Below are positions 9,515 through 21,779 of a stretch of 64,000 nt of DNA, in pieces. Every line of letters starts with the position of its first letter. Position 1 is the stretch's first letter. This stretch comes from Flaveria trinervia (Eukaryota > Streptophyta > Magnoliopsida > Asterales > Asteraceae): contig CM046444.1 in NCBI GenBank assembly GCA_025506515.1, forward strand, positions 74,630,192 to 74,694,191. The letters run 5' to 3'. The notes beneath the pieces are model-generated. The model searched no databases and was not told where the DNA came from. It saw only the letters and a list, made by a program, of their open reading frames with translations. Both the position numbers and the translations under genes were made by a program.

Positions 9515-12500
9515 GTGTATGAGCCTGTAGGATTCTCTGGTGTAGGCTCCGAGAAACATGATTTGTTCTTCCATGGTCAGGTTCTCGGCTTCCCATCAAA
9601 CAATCCTTCGCCCATACAGCTCTGAGATGTACTTGGCCTGTTTGCCATTTTTGAGCTCAACTGTTGTAATCTGTCTGTATGCAAACTCATCAGGATGATT
9701 CCCTTCAGTAACAGACTGAGCTCATTTTGTTTGAAGTTCTCAAGTCTCTTGTAGACTAACCCCTTTTTAATAATTCTGTTCTCTAGCATCTTCTGGGGTG
9801 GTTGTTTAGTCTCGTAGGCCTTCTTAAAATCTTCGACAATCTCCCAGGGTGATAATACAAGGGCCACTGTGATCTCTTCATCTACGATCCTCTTGACTTG
9901 ACCCTTGTATCTCGAAGGAATGTCTTTCTTTACAATCCTGTGAGCCACCCTCGGATCAGGCCATACTATCACCCTTTCCTCCTGATATTGAAATGTGTTG
10001 GCAAGAGTGTACAACCTCAGAGCTTCTTTCTTCATACTAATAATTGATGAAGAAGCAGCATAAGTTTTGTCAATGCTTTTCAGCATTTCATCATCATGAA
10101 GCTTTTGCTGCTCCTCTTCTTCAATCTTTACTCTCACAACATCCATCTATGAGGTGGGATTGATGGGCATAGGTTTGGCTTTCGCCAATGTTAGACTGCA
10201 GACAGAGGCAGCCTATTCTTCCACATCATCATCTTCTTCTTCTTCTTCTAGCCTCAACACCCTTCTCTTCTTCTTCTTGGGTGCATCATCGGCTGTTGGT
10301 TTAGAGGGTAAGGGAGTTGGTTTTGTGGGTTGTGATTGTGGTTGTTTAGATTTGGGCTTTGAGATTGGTTTGGAGATTTGAGGGGTAGGCTGTTTTTGAG
10401 TGGGTGGAAGGGAAGGTTGTTCCAGCATTTTGGTTGTGAGTTTAGCTTTTGTAAGTCTTGCCATTTCAAACCTTTTCCAGCCCCAGCCTCATCAAGGGCT
10501 TCAATGATAATCCCCTTATGGAATTGCTCAGACAGACAGATTCTGGTGGCTATAGCTAGAATACTGTCTCTGGTCCACGCACGAATCTCCATCAAAGATC
10601 TTCCTAAGTATTTGGCAATGAAACGGATCATGATCTCCAATCTCTCCTTTTCCAGTACATCATACCCAGCCCATCGGGTTTGAATCTCCTCCACTTCCAC
10701 CTCCTGATCTCACTATCTAATGTGGCTGTATCAAAACCTTGCTTGAAGAGTTGTTCAATATTTTATCCATGGATTGGCTGTGTGTGTCATCTGCATCTTT
10801 TACCAGCTCTTCCAAGAATTTTTCTTCAGCAGTAGGTTGATCATCAGCACTTTTCTTTCTTTTATAGGTGATTAGTTGTGCTTTTCTTTTTCCAACTCCT
10901 GGATTTGTTCTTTTGCCTTCTCATCCTCTGTTCTTTTTCTCTTCTTTTCTTTCACTGCAGTACTCTCCCCCTTTTTGGATGCATTGGTGGGAGAAAGTGT
11001 CTTTTGCACAGCAGCATCAATCAGTGGTTGTAGAGTTGAGGAAAGCCTCTCATCAATGGCTTTAGTAACAATTTCATTAATAATGGGAGTGATGAGAGGT
11101 ATGGATTGTTGGAATACAGCAACCATCTGCTCTGGGGGTTCTGTCCCGGAGAGATAGTGCCAAACACAGAAGTTGGAGGCTCATTGGAGTGAGAGGGTAA
11201 AGTGTTTAGGGAACCTTCAACTGAAGGTGCCATCTGTGGGTTGGTGGAGGTAGATGGTCTTTGGTCCTTAGAAGTTTTGGCAAGCAGCTCTTTGAGTCTG
11301 CTCACCTCCTCTTCCAGGATGGTGTTTTGGGCTAGAACGTCATAGAAAAAGCCCAGTCATCATCAGCAGAAGCTGAATCACCTGACCTCCTGCTTGGAGC
11401 AGGATGAACATGCACTGAGTGTAGCTCAGTTGTAGCATGTGCCCCTTTGTCTTGGTACTGGGGACTTCCGGCCTCAGGACTGTGTCCGTCATTAGCAGTT
11501 GCCTCTGGTAAGGTCTTAGAAATGGTACCAACTACAACCTGATCATATGCTGATGCAGGAGAAGTGGCAGCCTTACCAGAAGTTCCAATCTCCATTGCTA
11601 CACTAGGAGAAGGAACATTGTAACCCCTATGCTGTGGTTCTCAGCTGCACTTTGGTCCTCCCCTCAATGGTAGAGGTGTTCCCAGTAGTAATTGGTATCT
11701 GGGAGGGGGTGAGGAGTGCAACTGAGTCAGCACTTGTGCAACAAGCAATGTAGGACTTTGGGGGCGGTTGCATGGGGTGAAGGGATAGAAGCAGTGTGCA
11801 CCTGGGGAGGATGGTGCGCTTCAATGGCAATCTCCTCAAGTGAGGAAGATCCCAGATGTGTGGGTACCTCTTGTGTGGTTGCTGCAGGCTCCTGTTGAGA
11901 GGAATCCCGAGCGGCTATGGCTGGAGAGAACTTATATCCACTAGGGGTTATAACTAGTGGATATAGCCTTCGTTTGTGTTGCAGGGGCATCCCAGGGGAC
12001 TCATTTCCCTGAGTAGCCGTTTTGGGTTCTTTTTGTGGGTTTGGTGGGGACTTTGGATTTGGAGGTGGTGGCTGTGGGTTCCAGCTGCGTGGGTTTGCGC
12101 AGCTTGGTAGCCATTTTGAGTGAATGGTCAGAGTTTGCCGGGAGTATACTTCAGGCAAAACAGCCATAGCAGGACTCCCAGCCAACAAGTCCCTCAGCTT
12201 GAAGCTGTTTTGTAATTATGGCCATTATGAACCGTGGATATAATATCCAACGGTTAGCAGTTAGTTTTTTCAGCCATATCCTTGAGCTCTGAAAATATTA
12301 TTTCTGAAAAATTTAAAAGGCTGTTGCTCAAGAATAGAATACATTACCTGCTGCCACTTTGTAGACATTTGATCCCAAGACGAAGTCTTAGGAGCCAAAC
12401 AGACATTTACCATGTGAAAGATTAGACGTTCAGCGTCATGGAAATGTTTCTTCAGTATAGTGGAGGCACTAAGGTTGCCCTGATATCCATGGTGGGCAAA

Positions 12501-12828
12501 GGATAAATCAGTTGTGCCCTTTGGATATCCAGCAGGAGAAGTAGCATCATCCAGATGTAAAGTTTGACGGAGGATATCGGGAGTGATGACCACTTCGTGG
12601 TTGTTGACGACCGACCGGAGAGACGCTGTGTTGTTTCTCCCAGTGGTGAGGGTGACGTTCATCCAAACTGTTGAGGGATTCGGCATGAAGGATGGGATTG
12701 AGAAGAAATGCCGTTTTGTATTGTGACTGGACCATAAGATCGATAGCAGTATCGAACTTATCCCAGAATGGCGATTTGGTTAGGTAAGCTACACAGTTGT
12801 GTCGCGGTTTGATTTGCATGGACGCCAT
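9515..12828 (-). pseudogene. Third ORF of element C, downstream of pol (function unknown, frameshifted)
   Basis: The chosen start at 12828 gives MASMQIKPRHNCVAYL, also used by element H, and lies 73 bp after a TATA box. In order: an N-terminal globular part (to about 12270; TSPAGYPKGTTDLSFAHHGY), a Pro/Ser/Gln-rich low-complexity part (about 11330-12190), a Lys/Glu-rich segment (10872-11000; KEKKRKR), a helical segment (10470-10700; RWAGYDVLEKERLEIMIRF, TRDSILAIATRICLSEQF), an acidic stretch (EEEEEDDD) and a C-terminal part (9577-10146). It is split over many frames. No transmembrane helix or signal peptide is evident, so the label 'env-like' used for some Sirevirus ORFs is not supported. Similar proteins are, from memory, common uncharacterised entries in Asteraceae genomes. 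Confidence 0.8.
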
Positions 12829-13583
12829 TTAGAAAGAGAAGTTTTGGAGAGATGAACGTTAGGTTTGAAGAAGATGAGGCTCTGAAGGATTAGGTCAGGG
12901 ATATTTATAGGGTACGGGTTAGAAAACGACTGAAGGATTTGGTGTTAGTCATCAGTAGTTTTAAACGACTGTAAAACGACTGTTGACATGGTATTACCCT
13001 TCCAGACGTTGAAACAGCTGAAGTCGTGGTGTTAGGCATCAGTAGTTAAAAAACTACTGAAGCCATGGTTTTGACTTCAGATGATGAAACAACTAGGACT
13101 TGGTGTTTGTCATCAGTAGTTGTGAAACTACTGAAGACAGTGGTTTTGTCATCATTTGTTGTAAACGCTGAAGACTTGGTATTAGTCATGTGTAGTTATA
13201 AAACTACTGAAGACATGGTTTTGCTTCGTTGTTTAGAATGAAACAGCAGTTGTAGAAACAACTGAAGAGAAAGTTCTCTTCAGTAGTTTTCGTCAATTCA
13301 TAGCCTTTCAGCTGTTTCAAACTGTCCTCAACACTTACTCATCAGACTTTGCATCTGCTTTTCAGGTGTTTCATAGGACGTCAGTACTTATCTGTTTGTA
13401 CTGATTTCAGTAGTTGTAACTACATCAGTAGTTGGAACAGATAAAGTACTTCAGTACTTGTGAGGCATTTAGCCGTCAGTAGTTAAAAAACTACTGAAGG
13501 GGAAAGGACTCATCAGTACGTATATGTGACATGAGTACCAATGATCACCAGTAATTATTACTGAAATCATCAGTAGTTGTCAC
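12829..13583 (-). promoter_or_regulatory. Spacer between pol and third ORF of element C: probable internal promoter
   Basis: This non-coding spacer repeats the LTR motif. It has several near-perfect inverted repeats of TCAGTAGTT and AACTACTGA separated by 4-6 bases (for example near 13042, 13116, 13193 and 13477). On the minus strand a TATA box (CTATAAATAT, 12901-12910) and a CT-rich leader follow before the ATG at 12828. Element H has the same arrangement at 51635-52395. I infer a dedicated promoter for the third ORF. Confidence 0.6.
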
Positions 13584-14348
13584 TTATTCTAGCTGCAGCA
13601 TACCAAGCCTTAACACAAGTTTTGGAAAGTAGAACTATCCAAAGGCTTAGTAAAAATATCTGCAAGCTCATCAGCACTAGGCACAAACTTAGGATCAATC
13701 AGACCTTTTTCAAAGCAATCCCGAATAAAATGATGTCTGATCTCTATATGTTTGGTCCTAGAGTGCTGGACTGGATTTTTGACAATACACAGAGCTGAAG
13801 CACTATCCATTAATAATGGAGTCTTAGTCTCTGTAATGCCATAATCCAGAAGTTGGTTCTGAAGCCAGAGTACCTGAGAAGTACAACTTGCAACAGCAAT
13901 GTACTCGGCCTCAGCAGTTGATGTAGCAACAGATGTTTGTTTCTTACTCTGCCAAGAAATCAAACAGTTACCTAGGAATTGACAACCACCAGAAGTTGAC
14001 TTTCTAGTTAACTTGCACCCTGCATAGTCACTATCTGAAAAAGCAACTAATTTGCATGAGTGTCCAGTGGAGTACCATAAACCCCAGAGATTGTGTACCT
14101 TGCAAATATCTAAAGATTCTCTTGACTGCAATCAAATGAGACTCTTTAGGAGCAGCCTGAAATCTAGCACAAACACATGTAGCAATCATAATATCTGGTC
14201 TAGAAGCTGTTAAATACATCAAGGACCCAATCATAAATCTGTAAAGTGTTTCATCAACAGCTTTACCTTTCTGATCAGCATCCAGTTGTGTGGTGTTGCA
14301 CATGGGAGTAGAACAGGGCTTACAGTTTTGTAAATCAAACTTATTCAA
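13584..14348 (-). pseudogene. RNase H domain of element C pol
   Basis: Copia RNase H with the SDSDYAGCKLTRKSTSGG start, STAEAEYIAVAS and RTKHIEIRHHFIRD signatures, preceded by the thumb/connection segment CSTPMCNTT...ASRPDIM. It degrades the RNA strand during reverse transcription. It is split by a frameshift near 14030-14130. The pol stop is TAA at 13584-13586, just after a QLE C-terminus shared with element H. Confidence 0.88.
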
Positions 14349-14411
14349 AAGATCTTTTGTATATTTTGACTGATGAATAAGGTTCCATAGCTTTTTGTTT
14401 AATTTGCAAGC

Positions 14412-15069
14412 CTAGAAGAACTGTAATTTTCCCATTGCACTCATTTCAAACCTCTTTTTCATTAATATTGTAAAATCATCACACAACTGGGGATCAGAGG
14501 ATGCAAAAATGAATATCATCAACATAAATCTGAACAAGTAGCTTATGCTGATCCACCTTCTTGATAAACAAGTTTTATCAATGGAGCCTCTAGTGAAATT
14601 ATTCTTAAGAAGAAAAGTAGAGAGTGTCTCATACCAGGCTCTAGGAGCTTGTTTCAACCCATAAAGAGTCTTATCAAGTTTATACACCCATTCAGGATGT
14701 TTATTATCCTCAAAGCCTGGTGGTTGACACACATAAAGTTCTTCCTTTATTTTACCATATAAAAATGCACTTTTGACATCCATTTGAAAAATTTAAGATT
14801 GTGGAATGCAGCATAGGCTAAAAACAATCTGATTGCCTCTAGTCTGGCTACAGGGGCAAAAGTTTCATCATAGTCAATACCTTCTTCTTGTGAAAACCCC
14901 TGTACAACCAGTCTAGCCTTGTTCTTAACAATAAGCCATTTTCATCAGTTTTATTCCTAAACACCCATTTAGTGCCTATTGCACACTTACCTGGGGGAGA
15001 GGAACCAGTCCCACACTTGCTGTTTCTTGAACTGAAGTAGCTCAAGCTGCATAGCTTCAACCCATCCAT
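14412..15069 (-). pseudogene. Reverse transcriptase domain of element C pol
   Basis: Shows MDVKSAFLYGKIKEELYV, QPPGFED, YKLDKTLYGLKQAPRAWYE and the YVDD catalytic box (around 14516-14528). One extra base directly after YVDDI shifts the frame, and another break lies near 14790-14850 between the fingers (KCAIGTKWVFRNKTDENG) and palm. The family is RVT_2 (Copia RT). It is inactive as read. Confidence 0.88.
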
Positions 15070-15544
15070 TGTCTCTCAAAGCAACATGGTAGTTCTTTGG
15101 CTCTAGCTAGATGATGAAGAGAGAGCATAGAAGCAGAAGTTAGACAATTGACTTCTTGTTGAAACACCAGCATTGATATCTAATCTGAGACATGGGGTGA
15201 TTCTTCAGTTCTTGATAAACAATGAGATCTATGCAAGTGTTTGTAGAACCTTCAGCAGCAGCAGATGTTGATGTAGACTCTTGAAACCAAGAATTAGATG
15301 GTAACTCAAAAGATGTAGAGGAAACAGAGATCTCATCAGCATTGTGTGGATGGAACTGCTGAAGCTACAGGAACATCAAATTTAGCAGACACATGCAGTT
15401 GGTCATAAACTTAATAGGTGAGTATTGATATTATCATCATCATCATCAATACCACCAGGTGGAAGACATGCTGCAGAAGATGATTTATCCACAGGATCTG
15501 CAACAGCTGGAGGTTGATAAGGAACATATTGCAGTATGTCCAAA
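15070..15544 (-). pseudogene. Integrase-RT linker of element C
   Basis: Region between the integrase C-terminus and RT, matching the Ser/Thr/Pro-rich linker of element H at about 49640-50150. It is too frameshifted here for a long open frame. Confidence 0.6.
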
Positions 15545-16264
15545 TCAAACAACTCCACAGGGTTTGTGGAATCTTGTCCAAAGGAGATTCATTAACTTCA
15601 CATGCAAAGTCTCTTCAACTATCTTTGTTCTGCAGTTGAAGACTCTGTATGCCTTGCAAGTAGATGAATAACCAACAAAATACCCTGCATCCACCTTAGG
15701 ATCAAATTTATGCAGTTGATCCTTTGTGTTGAGAATAAAACAAGGACACCCAAATGCTTTGAAAAATGAAATTAGAGGAGCCAAGTGATGGAGAACTTCA
15801 TATGGAGTCTTCATCAACCTCTGATTTACTAAGACTCTATTCTGCACATAGCAAGCTGTGTTAACAGCTTCAGCCCAAAAGGTCAATGGCAAACCAAAGT
15901 CAGCCAACATGGACCTTGCAGCTTCAATTAGGGTCCTGTTCTTTCTCTCCACTACTCCATTTTGTTCTGGAGTCCTTGGGATGCTAAACTGCCTTTTGAT
16001 TCCCTTTGAGAGATAGAAGTCATCAAGTGTATGATTTCTGAATTTAGTTCCATTGTCACTTCTAATACACTTGACTGGAAGGGAATACTGCTTCTCAACA
16101 TACAACACAAAGTGAATAATCTTCTGAGCAACCTCATCCTTTGAATGTAGAAAGAAAGTCCATACAAATCTGGAGTAATCATCCACAATTACCAGACAGT
16201 ATTTTTTCTTTGCCATGCTCATTACTCTCACAGGACCAAATAGATCCATATGCAGTAATTGCAA
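15545..16264 (-). pseudogene. Integrase core of element C
   Basis: A 239-codon open frame holds LHMDLFGPVRVMS, VDDYSRFVWTFF, IRSDNGTKFRNH and EQNGVVERKNRTLIEAARS. It therefore contains the D,D,E catalytic residues of the rve core that joins element DNA to the target. The C-terminal KTPYEVLHHLAP and GYFVGYSSTCKAYRVFN motifs are present. This is the best-preserved domain of element C. Confidence 0.92.
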
Positions 16265-16324
16265 GCAGGCAGTGGACTTAGGCTCTTCAATAGGAGGGAA
16301 TGAGACTTTGTGCTATTTTTTCTT

Positions 16325-16699
16325 TTAAACAAGCATGCAGGTTTCATCACAGTGGAACTCCTTTATTGGTAAGCCTCTGACTAAACTATTGTGGATAAGC
16401 TGATTCATGTTTTTTAAATTAACATGACCCAGCCTTCTGTGCCACAGTTTAGATTCTTGAGAAGAGGCTTTGGAAAATAGGCAAGGATTGCCTCTGAGAT
16501 CTATTTTCTTGGAAAGATCTAAGGCATACACTCTTCCTGTCCTGTTGGCTCTCAGGAGAGTGTGATCATCCAACACCTTATCAATCAAATGCAGAACTTT
16601 GGATGACAGAATCCTATAGTTCTGACTGGTGAAAAGAGCAACATGGCCTTTATCACACATTTGACTGACACTCAAGAGATTGTACTTGAGATTTTCCAC
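16325..16699 (-). pseudogene. GAG-pre-integrase (zinc-binding) domain of element C
   Basis: LWHRRLGHVNLKNMNQL is the H..H half of the HHCC motif that precedes Copia integrase. The cysteine half follows near the end (HCDETCMLV). A short frame break separates it from the integrase core. Confidence 0.85.
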
Positions 16700-16885
16700 A
16701 TGATTAACATCATCAAACTTGATTTCTCCATTGGAGACAAAGCCATTTCCAATGATGTAACCCCTAGCATCATTGCCAAAAGAAACAACCCCTTCTTTCC
16801 TTGAGAGTAGTCATGAAGAAGAGAGCTGTTCCCAGTCATGTGCATAGATCCCCCACTGTCTACATACCAGATGCTACTTTGGCAT
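16700..16885 (-). pseudogene. Aspartic protease of element C
   Basis: Minus-strand translation around 16826-16876 gives IWYVDSGGSMHMTGN, the DSG active site of the Copia retropepsin that cleaves the polyprotein. The same motif is in element H at 48355-48400. Frame breaks lie on both sides. Confidence 0.8.
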
Positions 16886-18570
16886 GTTGGAAGAACCCTG
16901 CAAAAATAAACAATTAGTTAGTTTTAGAGACCCAAACCTTTTGGTTTTGGGCCTGGTCTCATCAACAGATGGTGAACTAACAGGTTTATTGGAAACAACA
17001 GCCTGAGAGGAAGAGATGGTGAAGAAGAGGAATCCTTTGGCTTGGACCTCCTTTTTGTGGTTTCAACATAGGAGCATCTAATGGTTAACTCTACCCAATA
17101 GATGTTGAACCATCATAACCAGCTGTGTCTGATTTTGTGATAAAGCTTTCAGCTCATCAGACACATTGCCAGTGGAGTTTGATAGTTCCTATGTTGCACC
17201 TTCTTCTTCTGAGCACTCTCAGCTGTCACCTGTTTAACCCCTTCCTTTTTGGATTTCTTTGTGGACTTAAGGGTTACAGGATTTGATGTTGCTGATACAA
17301 ATGTGGTCTCAAACTCAGTTTTCATTTTTACCATTTTCTCTTTAATTCATCTTTATGTTTGAGTTTGGAACCTCTTTTGTACCAGCAATCATCTGTAAGA
17401 TGATTGAACAAACCACATACTTCACATGGTTCTTCTTCATCTTAGGTTGATCATCAACTAAAGAGGGTGAAGCAACTGAAGACTTGCTCTTCAGTGCTTT
17501 GGAAGCATTGTTTGCTTTCTTGACTTCCTCTTTAATAGTCTTCAAACTCTTTCTACTGACAGTTTTCTTCTTTTTAGTACTGACAGTAGTTGGAGTTTGA
17601 ACTTTAGGTGTTAAATCCTGCTCTCTAGTCCTTTCAGGACTTTCAGAATTAACTCCTGAGTTGATCAACTCATTGATCATGTGAGTGTCAGTAGTGGAAC
17701 CATCAACATCATCTGATAGGTTCTGAGAGGGCTTGGTGCTGACTTCTACTTTTGATTGTGCTGTATCAGAAAGTAGATCACATGATGAGATGGATTGGTT
17801 ATTACTCTCACCATCAAATTCTACCTCTGCTCTGGGAGTAAAATCTGTAGGTGGAGCATGTGATTGTAACCAATGCCAAACTTCACATTGGAAGCAGATT
17901 TCTTACTAAGAAGCATTTCAAAACCTTTGCATGATTGTACCCATCTATCACACTCTACCTGGGTAACTGCAAGGGTTTCTTTGAGATCTTTATACTTCTC
18001 TAGAAGTATCTCTTCCCTTGCCTTGTCATCAGTTATTTGCATTTAAGTTTGTAAATCTCATCATTCTTACCATTAAGCACAGACTCAAATTCAGCTTTGC
18101 TTTTGGAAATTATTTGTTCTAGCTCAATGTTCTTGTTGATTAAAGCTACATTTGCTTCTCTAATAGATCCAAATGCTGCTATGCATGTTTCAGAACATAA
18201 TTTGGCTTTTGCCTTAGAGGATACCTATGATACCTTTGATGTAGAGGCATTAGTGGATGAAGTATCAGCAGAATCCAAAGCCATAAGAGCTAGATTTCCA
18301 AAGGGACTTTCACCACCATGTTGACCAGCACCTGAGAACAGTTGTTCATGACTAGACAAGTCATCTGGTAAACTGCTCCAGTCAACAACTCCTGTGGTGA
18401 AGAAGCTGTGTTGTTGAGGTTGAGTTTGTTGATAAGATTGGGAAGGTTGTGGTTCAGGCAATGCTTGTGGTTGTTGTGCAATTGGAGCTTGAACAGGATT
18501 TGGTTGAGGCATATAATAGCAGGGATAAGGATATGACATTTGACCCTGGGGAACAAAGTATGCAGGAGAA
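16886..18570 (-). pseudogene. Gag C-terminal region of element C (coiled coil, Lys-rich)
   Basis: Between the zinc knuckle and protease lie a Gln/Pro-rich part (18225-18539), a coiled-coil-like part (17821-18042, REEILLEKYKDLKETLA) and a lysine-rich part (17149-17680, PTTVSTKKKKTVSRKSL). A second Cys/His-type cluster (VKYVVCSIIL) is degenerate. The long gag-to-protease distance fits SIRE-type elements. It is broken by frameshifts. Confidence 0.65.
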
Positions 18571-18885
18571 CTAGGATGTGAATATGACCAGAACTAGCAG
18601 GATGTTGCCCTTGTTTTGTGGACTAGTACTAGGAAAAGTCACAAAGGGTGCAGAAGAGTTAGATCCAATTGATCTACACTCCCTTGCAAAGTGTCCCAGC
18701 CTTTGGCATTTGTGACACCTCAACTTACTCTTGTCAAAACCAACTTTGGTTTTGCCAGAGAGTCCAGGAAATTTCCTGCCAGTTCTCTTATAGAACTTCT
18801 GAGATCTTATATTAATCAATGCCATTTGGCTCAGAATATCAATTTCTTCTAGATCATCATCAGCTATTCCTTTCAGATCATCCAT
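18571..18885 (-). pseudogene. Gag zinc-knuckle segment of element C
   Basis: MDDLKGIADDDLEEIDILSQ leads into KRTGRKFPG and the CCHC knuckle CHKCQRLGHFAREC (18676-18717), which binds genomic RNA in the particle. The frame changes at its left edge. Confidence 0.88.
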
Positions 18886-19742
18886 AATGAAGATAAATTG
18901 TCACTATTACTGCCAGAATGACTCTCAATACCAACAAATGCATGATCAGAACTTTTGTAGAGAAATCAATATGCTCATCATAATTGCTTTCAGATGCAGC
19001 ATATTCTGACTCATGACCAACCAAGGCAGTATTCCCTGGTACAAAGTCATCAGTGAGCTTTCCTGATGAGGATAGTTTCCTCTTCTGCTCTATCTCTCTT
19101 TCAAATGTAAGCAGTTTCCCATGAAGTTGGGTAAGAGATAGGCCATCCAGATTTGTAGTGGAGCATAGGACAATAGTGTATGTGTCCCATCTCTCAGGCA
19201 GTGATCTGAGGAACCTGTTGTTCATCTGGCTATTGTGTATTCCTGTTTCACCATTTTCAGCTCAGAGATCAAGCAGGAAAAACGCTCAAACTGTTGAGTC
19301 AGTGTCTCACCCTTCCTATGAGAGAATGTCTCATATTGTTGGGCAAGGATTTCTCTGTTGTTTGCTAAGACCTCATTTGTGCCACCGAATTGTTCCTTCA
19401 GGGCATTCCAAAGATCATGAGCAGTTTCATGATGCATAAGCCCTGAATAGATTTCATTAGGCAGTGCCATGGCCAGAATTCCATGGGCTTTAGCATCAAT
19501 CTCAAATAGTTTCCGATCTTCATCAGAGTATTGTTCCTTCTTCTTCGGAACCATTTGATTGGTTTCCGGATTGTTCACCATAGGCTTATGTGGTCCATGT
19601 ACCACAGATGTCCAACACCTGAACTGTTAACAGACAGGTGATGAAGCATTTTTCGTTGCCATATGTTATACTCGGTCCTAACCAGCATCGGAGGCTTGGT
19701 TGAGGAACCGATATTGTGAGGATCATTAGAAGGAGTCGTCAT
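18878..19742 (-). pseudogene. Gag N-terminal/UBN2 region of element C
   Basis: The start at 19742 gives MTTPSNDPHN, the same start as in element H. It is followed by YNIWQRKMLHHLSVNS, LPNEIYSGLMHHETAHDLW and the UBN2 segment with LISELKMVKQEY and RSLPERWDTYTIVL. This is the capsid-like part. Frameshifts lie near 19600 and 19225. Confidence 0.85.
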
Positions 19743-19952
19743 ATCAGATTCAATCAAATTCGATTAAGCTAAAACATATTTAGAACAAAACGCAACAACC
19801 AATTGAACCAAGAGAGATCTCAAAATAAATGAACGAAAGCGACAGAAATTCAATAATCTATAACCAGTTCTTGCGAATACGCTAATTCAATCAAACACAG
19901 ATTCAATTAGCGGTTTCAATGATCAATTGTTAGATCGATCAATGATTAACCT

Positions 19953-19964
19953 GCTCTGATACCA
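19953..19964 (-). promoter_or_regulatory. Primer-binding site of element C
   Basis: Minus strand TGGTATCAGAGC, two bases inside the LTR, is complementary to the 3' end of plant initiator tRNA-Met. It marks the start of minus-strand cDNA synthesis. Confidence 0.93.
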
Positions 19965-19966
19965 CT

Positions 19967-20861
19967 TGTTAGGATCAGTGATCTATGTTTGATTGATTAG
20001 AGAGTATAGCAGCGGAAATCGAACAATGAATTAACCAATTCACAAGAACGAAACGATATTCAATGAAGAACAAAGACGGTTATAGAGAGAGAATTTCGGC
20101 AAATATATTTCATTCAATATTCGCTTTCGTGGTAACGAAATGTCACACTTACAATTAGGTCGACACCTCTTATATAAGCGATGTGACGTCTGCTGATGTC
20201 AAAACAGTTGACATCTCCTTACAAAAATGCTAAGTGTTATAAGTTGTTATAACTACTGAAAAACATAAAACTACTAAAACTACAACGACTGAAGAACAAG
20301 CTCTTCAGTCGTTTTACAAAACTACTGAAAGTAAAGACATAAAACTACTGATATCACAACTACTGAAGAAGTACTCTTCAGCTGTTGTGACAAACTACTG
20401 AAACTTCAGTACTTGGTCTTCAGACTTGAACTTCAGATGTTTCATCAGCTGATGACTTCAGTAGATATCATCAGTTGATGTCTTCAGTCTTTGTCTTCAG
20501 ACTTTCTACACCAGTTGTTGATCTTCAGCACTTGTAAACTCTTCAGCTGTTGTACTTCAGTACTTTGAACTTCAGCTTCAGCACTTGTGTCTTCAGCTGT
20601 TCAGCTTCAGTACTTGTGTTCTTCAGCTGTTCAGCTTCAGTACTTGTGTTCTTCAGCTGTTGTACTTCAGCACTTTAGTCTTCAGCTGTTGAAGTCTTCA
20701 GCACTTGATCTTCAGTTGTTGAAGTCTTCAGCACTTGATCTTCAGCTGTTGAAGTCTTCAGTACTTGTCAAACTGCTGATGAAGCTTTCAGCAGTTGTTG
20801 TGATATCATGTGGGACTTAGAGGTTTTCTGATCTTGGCTCATTGGTTCTTTTGGTCCAACA
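19967..20861 (-). repeat. 5' LTR of element C (895 bp)
   Basis: TG...CA ends match the other LTR, and the TATA box TTATATAAG is near 20170. Compared with 8370-9290 it lacks 58 bp lying between two GATGTC repeats and has one extra 30-bp copy of the TTCAG..GTTGAAGTCTTCAG unit near 20700-20760. Confidence 0.93.
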
Positions 20862-20866
20862 GTCCG
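20862..20866. repeat. Target site duplication GTCCG (right)
   Basis: Exact partner of 8365-8369. Confidence 0.93.
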
Positions 20867-21099
20867 CTTAGTAGTGAGACATGGTGCAAAATATCATGAA
20901 AAAAATGTGAGCATAAGTACTTCAAAAAGGGCATTTGATAGTTGTACATGTCATTGGATGAATCTGTGAAAAAATGATGAAAGTTGATTCCTATACTGTT
21001 TTTATTGTGCTTTCATCATCAAAATGGATGTGCTTGTTGGTTGCAATCATCCATATTCATATTTTTCTTTTCTTTTTAAAGTCTTGTTCATCAGTTGTT
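20867..21099 (-). other. Element B 3' region, resumed
   Basis: Continuation of element B from 8364. No coding signal is visible. Confidence 0.45.
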
Positions 21100-21430
21100 C
21101 ATAAGCATTTCTTACAACACATCCGCATTTCTTTCCTAACTCATCTGCATTTCTTTGCGAAACATCCACATTTCTTTCCAAGGCATCCACATTTGATTTC
21201 AATGTATCCGCATTTTATTTCAAAGCATCCATTTTGTGCTTAATGTACCCGCATTTGTTTACAAGTCAACCGCATTTGGTGATAAGGCATCCGCATTTGT
21301 TGGCAAGTCATCCGCATTTGGTGACAAGTTATCCACATTTGTGTATAACACATCCTCATTTGTGTATAACACATCCACATTTGATCAAGCTTCATCCACA
21401 TTTGTTTTTGTCCATCCGCATTTGTTTTCA
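21100..21430 (-). repeat. CATCCGCATTTG motif array in element B
   Basis: The word CATCCGCATTTG and close variants (CATCCACATTTG, CATCTGCATTTC) recur about every 20-24 bases, separated by variable text such as TGGTGACAAGT. The open frames on both strands through it are repeat artefacts. The same word forms arrays at 58205-58800 and, inverted, near 63160-63560. Confidence 0.85.
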
Positions 21431-21779
21431 AACTTGAAGAAAAACGATTTCACACCATAGTGCAGGTCGGAAAATTAGCAGTAGCTTCCATTTCTTCATC
21501 TTTTCTTTGTTTTTAATGATAATCATGTTCAATTGCATCGAATTTTGAGGAATAATCCAGGGAATGATTATGTTTCTTCAAATCGTACCAGATTAGAACA
21601 GATTTGTTGTTTTTCTTCTGATTTCAGGTATGAACAATTAGGTTTTTGATGAACAGGGACTTTCTTCTTGATTTTTCTTCTTTTCTTCATTGTTCTTGAC
21701 ATCATTAAAGATGAAATCAGATCTTAAAACTAGATAAATCCAGCAACCAACAACTTTGACACCATTTTGGTTAGGCCTT
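21431..21779. other. Unassigned part of element B
   Basis: No domain is recognised. It is probably untranslated 3' sequence of the third ORF. Confidence 0.35.

Larger units (their letters stand above)
8370..20861 (-). mobile_element. Complete SIRE-like Copia retrotransposon, element C
   Basis: A 12.5-kb element with two TG...CA LTRs, a 5-bp target duplication, a tRNA-iMet PBS, a PPT and Copia domain order on the minus strand: gag, protease, integrase, RT, RNase H, then a large third ORF. The two LTRs are nearly identical apart from a 58-bp deletion and a 30-bp duplication in the right one, so insertion looks recent. Single-base frameshifts break gag, RT, integrase flanks and the third ORF, so it is not autonomous as read. 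It landed inside element B. Element H (44343-56854) is a second copy of the same family in opposite orientation. Confidence 0.93.

Noticed and set aside
13577..13798. Plus-strand frame over the RNase H region of element C
   Set aside because: It is the antisense shadow of the minus-strand RNase H coding sequence.
21100..21430. CRISPR-like regularly spaced repeats
   Set aside because: Repeats are short, variable in length and spacing, and lie in a plant retroelement; there is no leader or cas gene.
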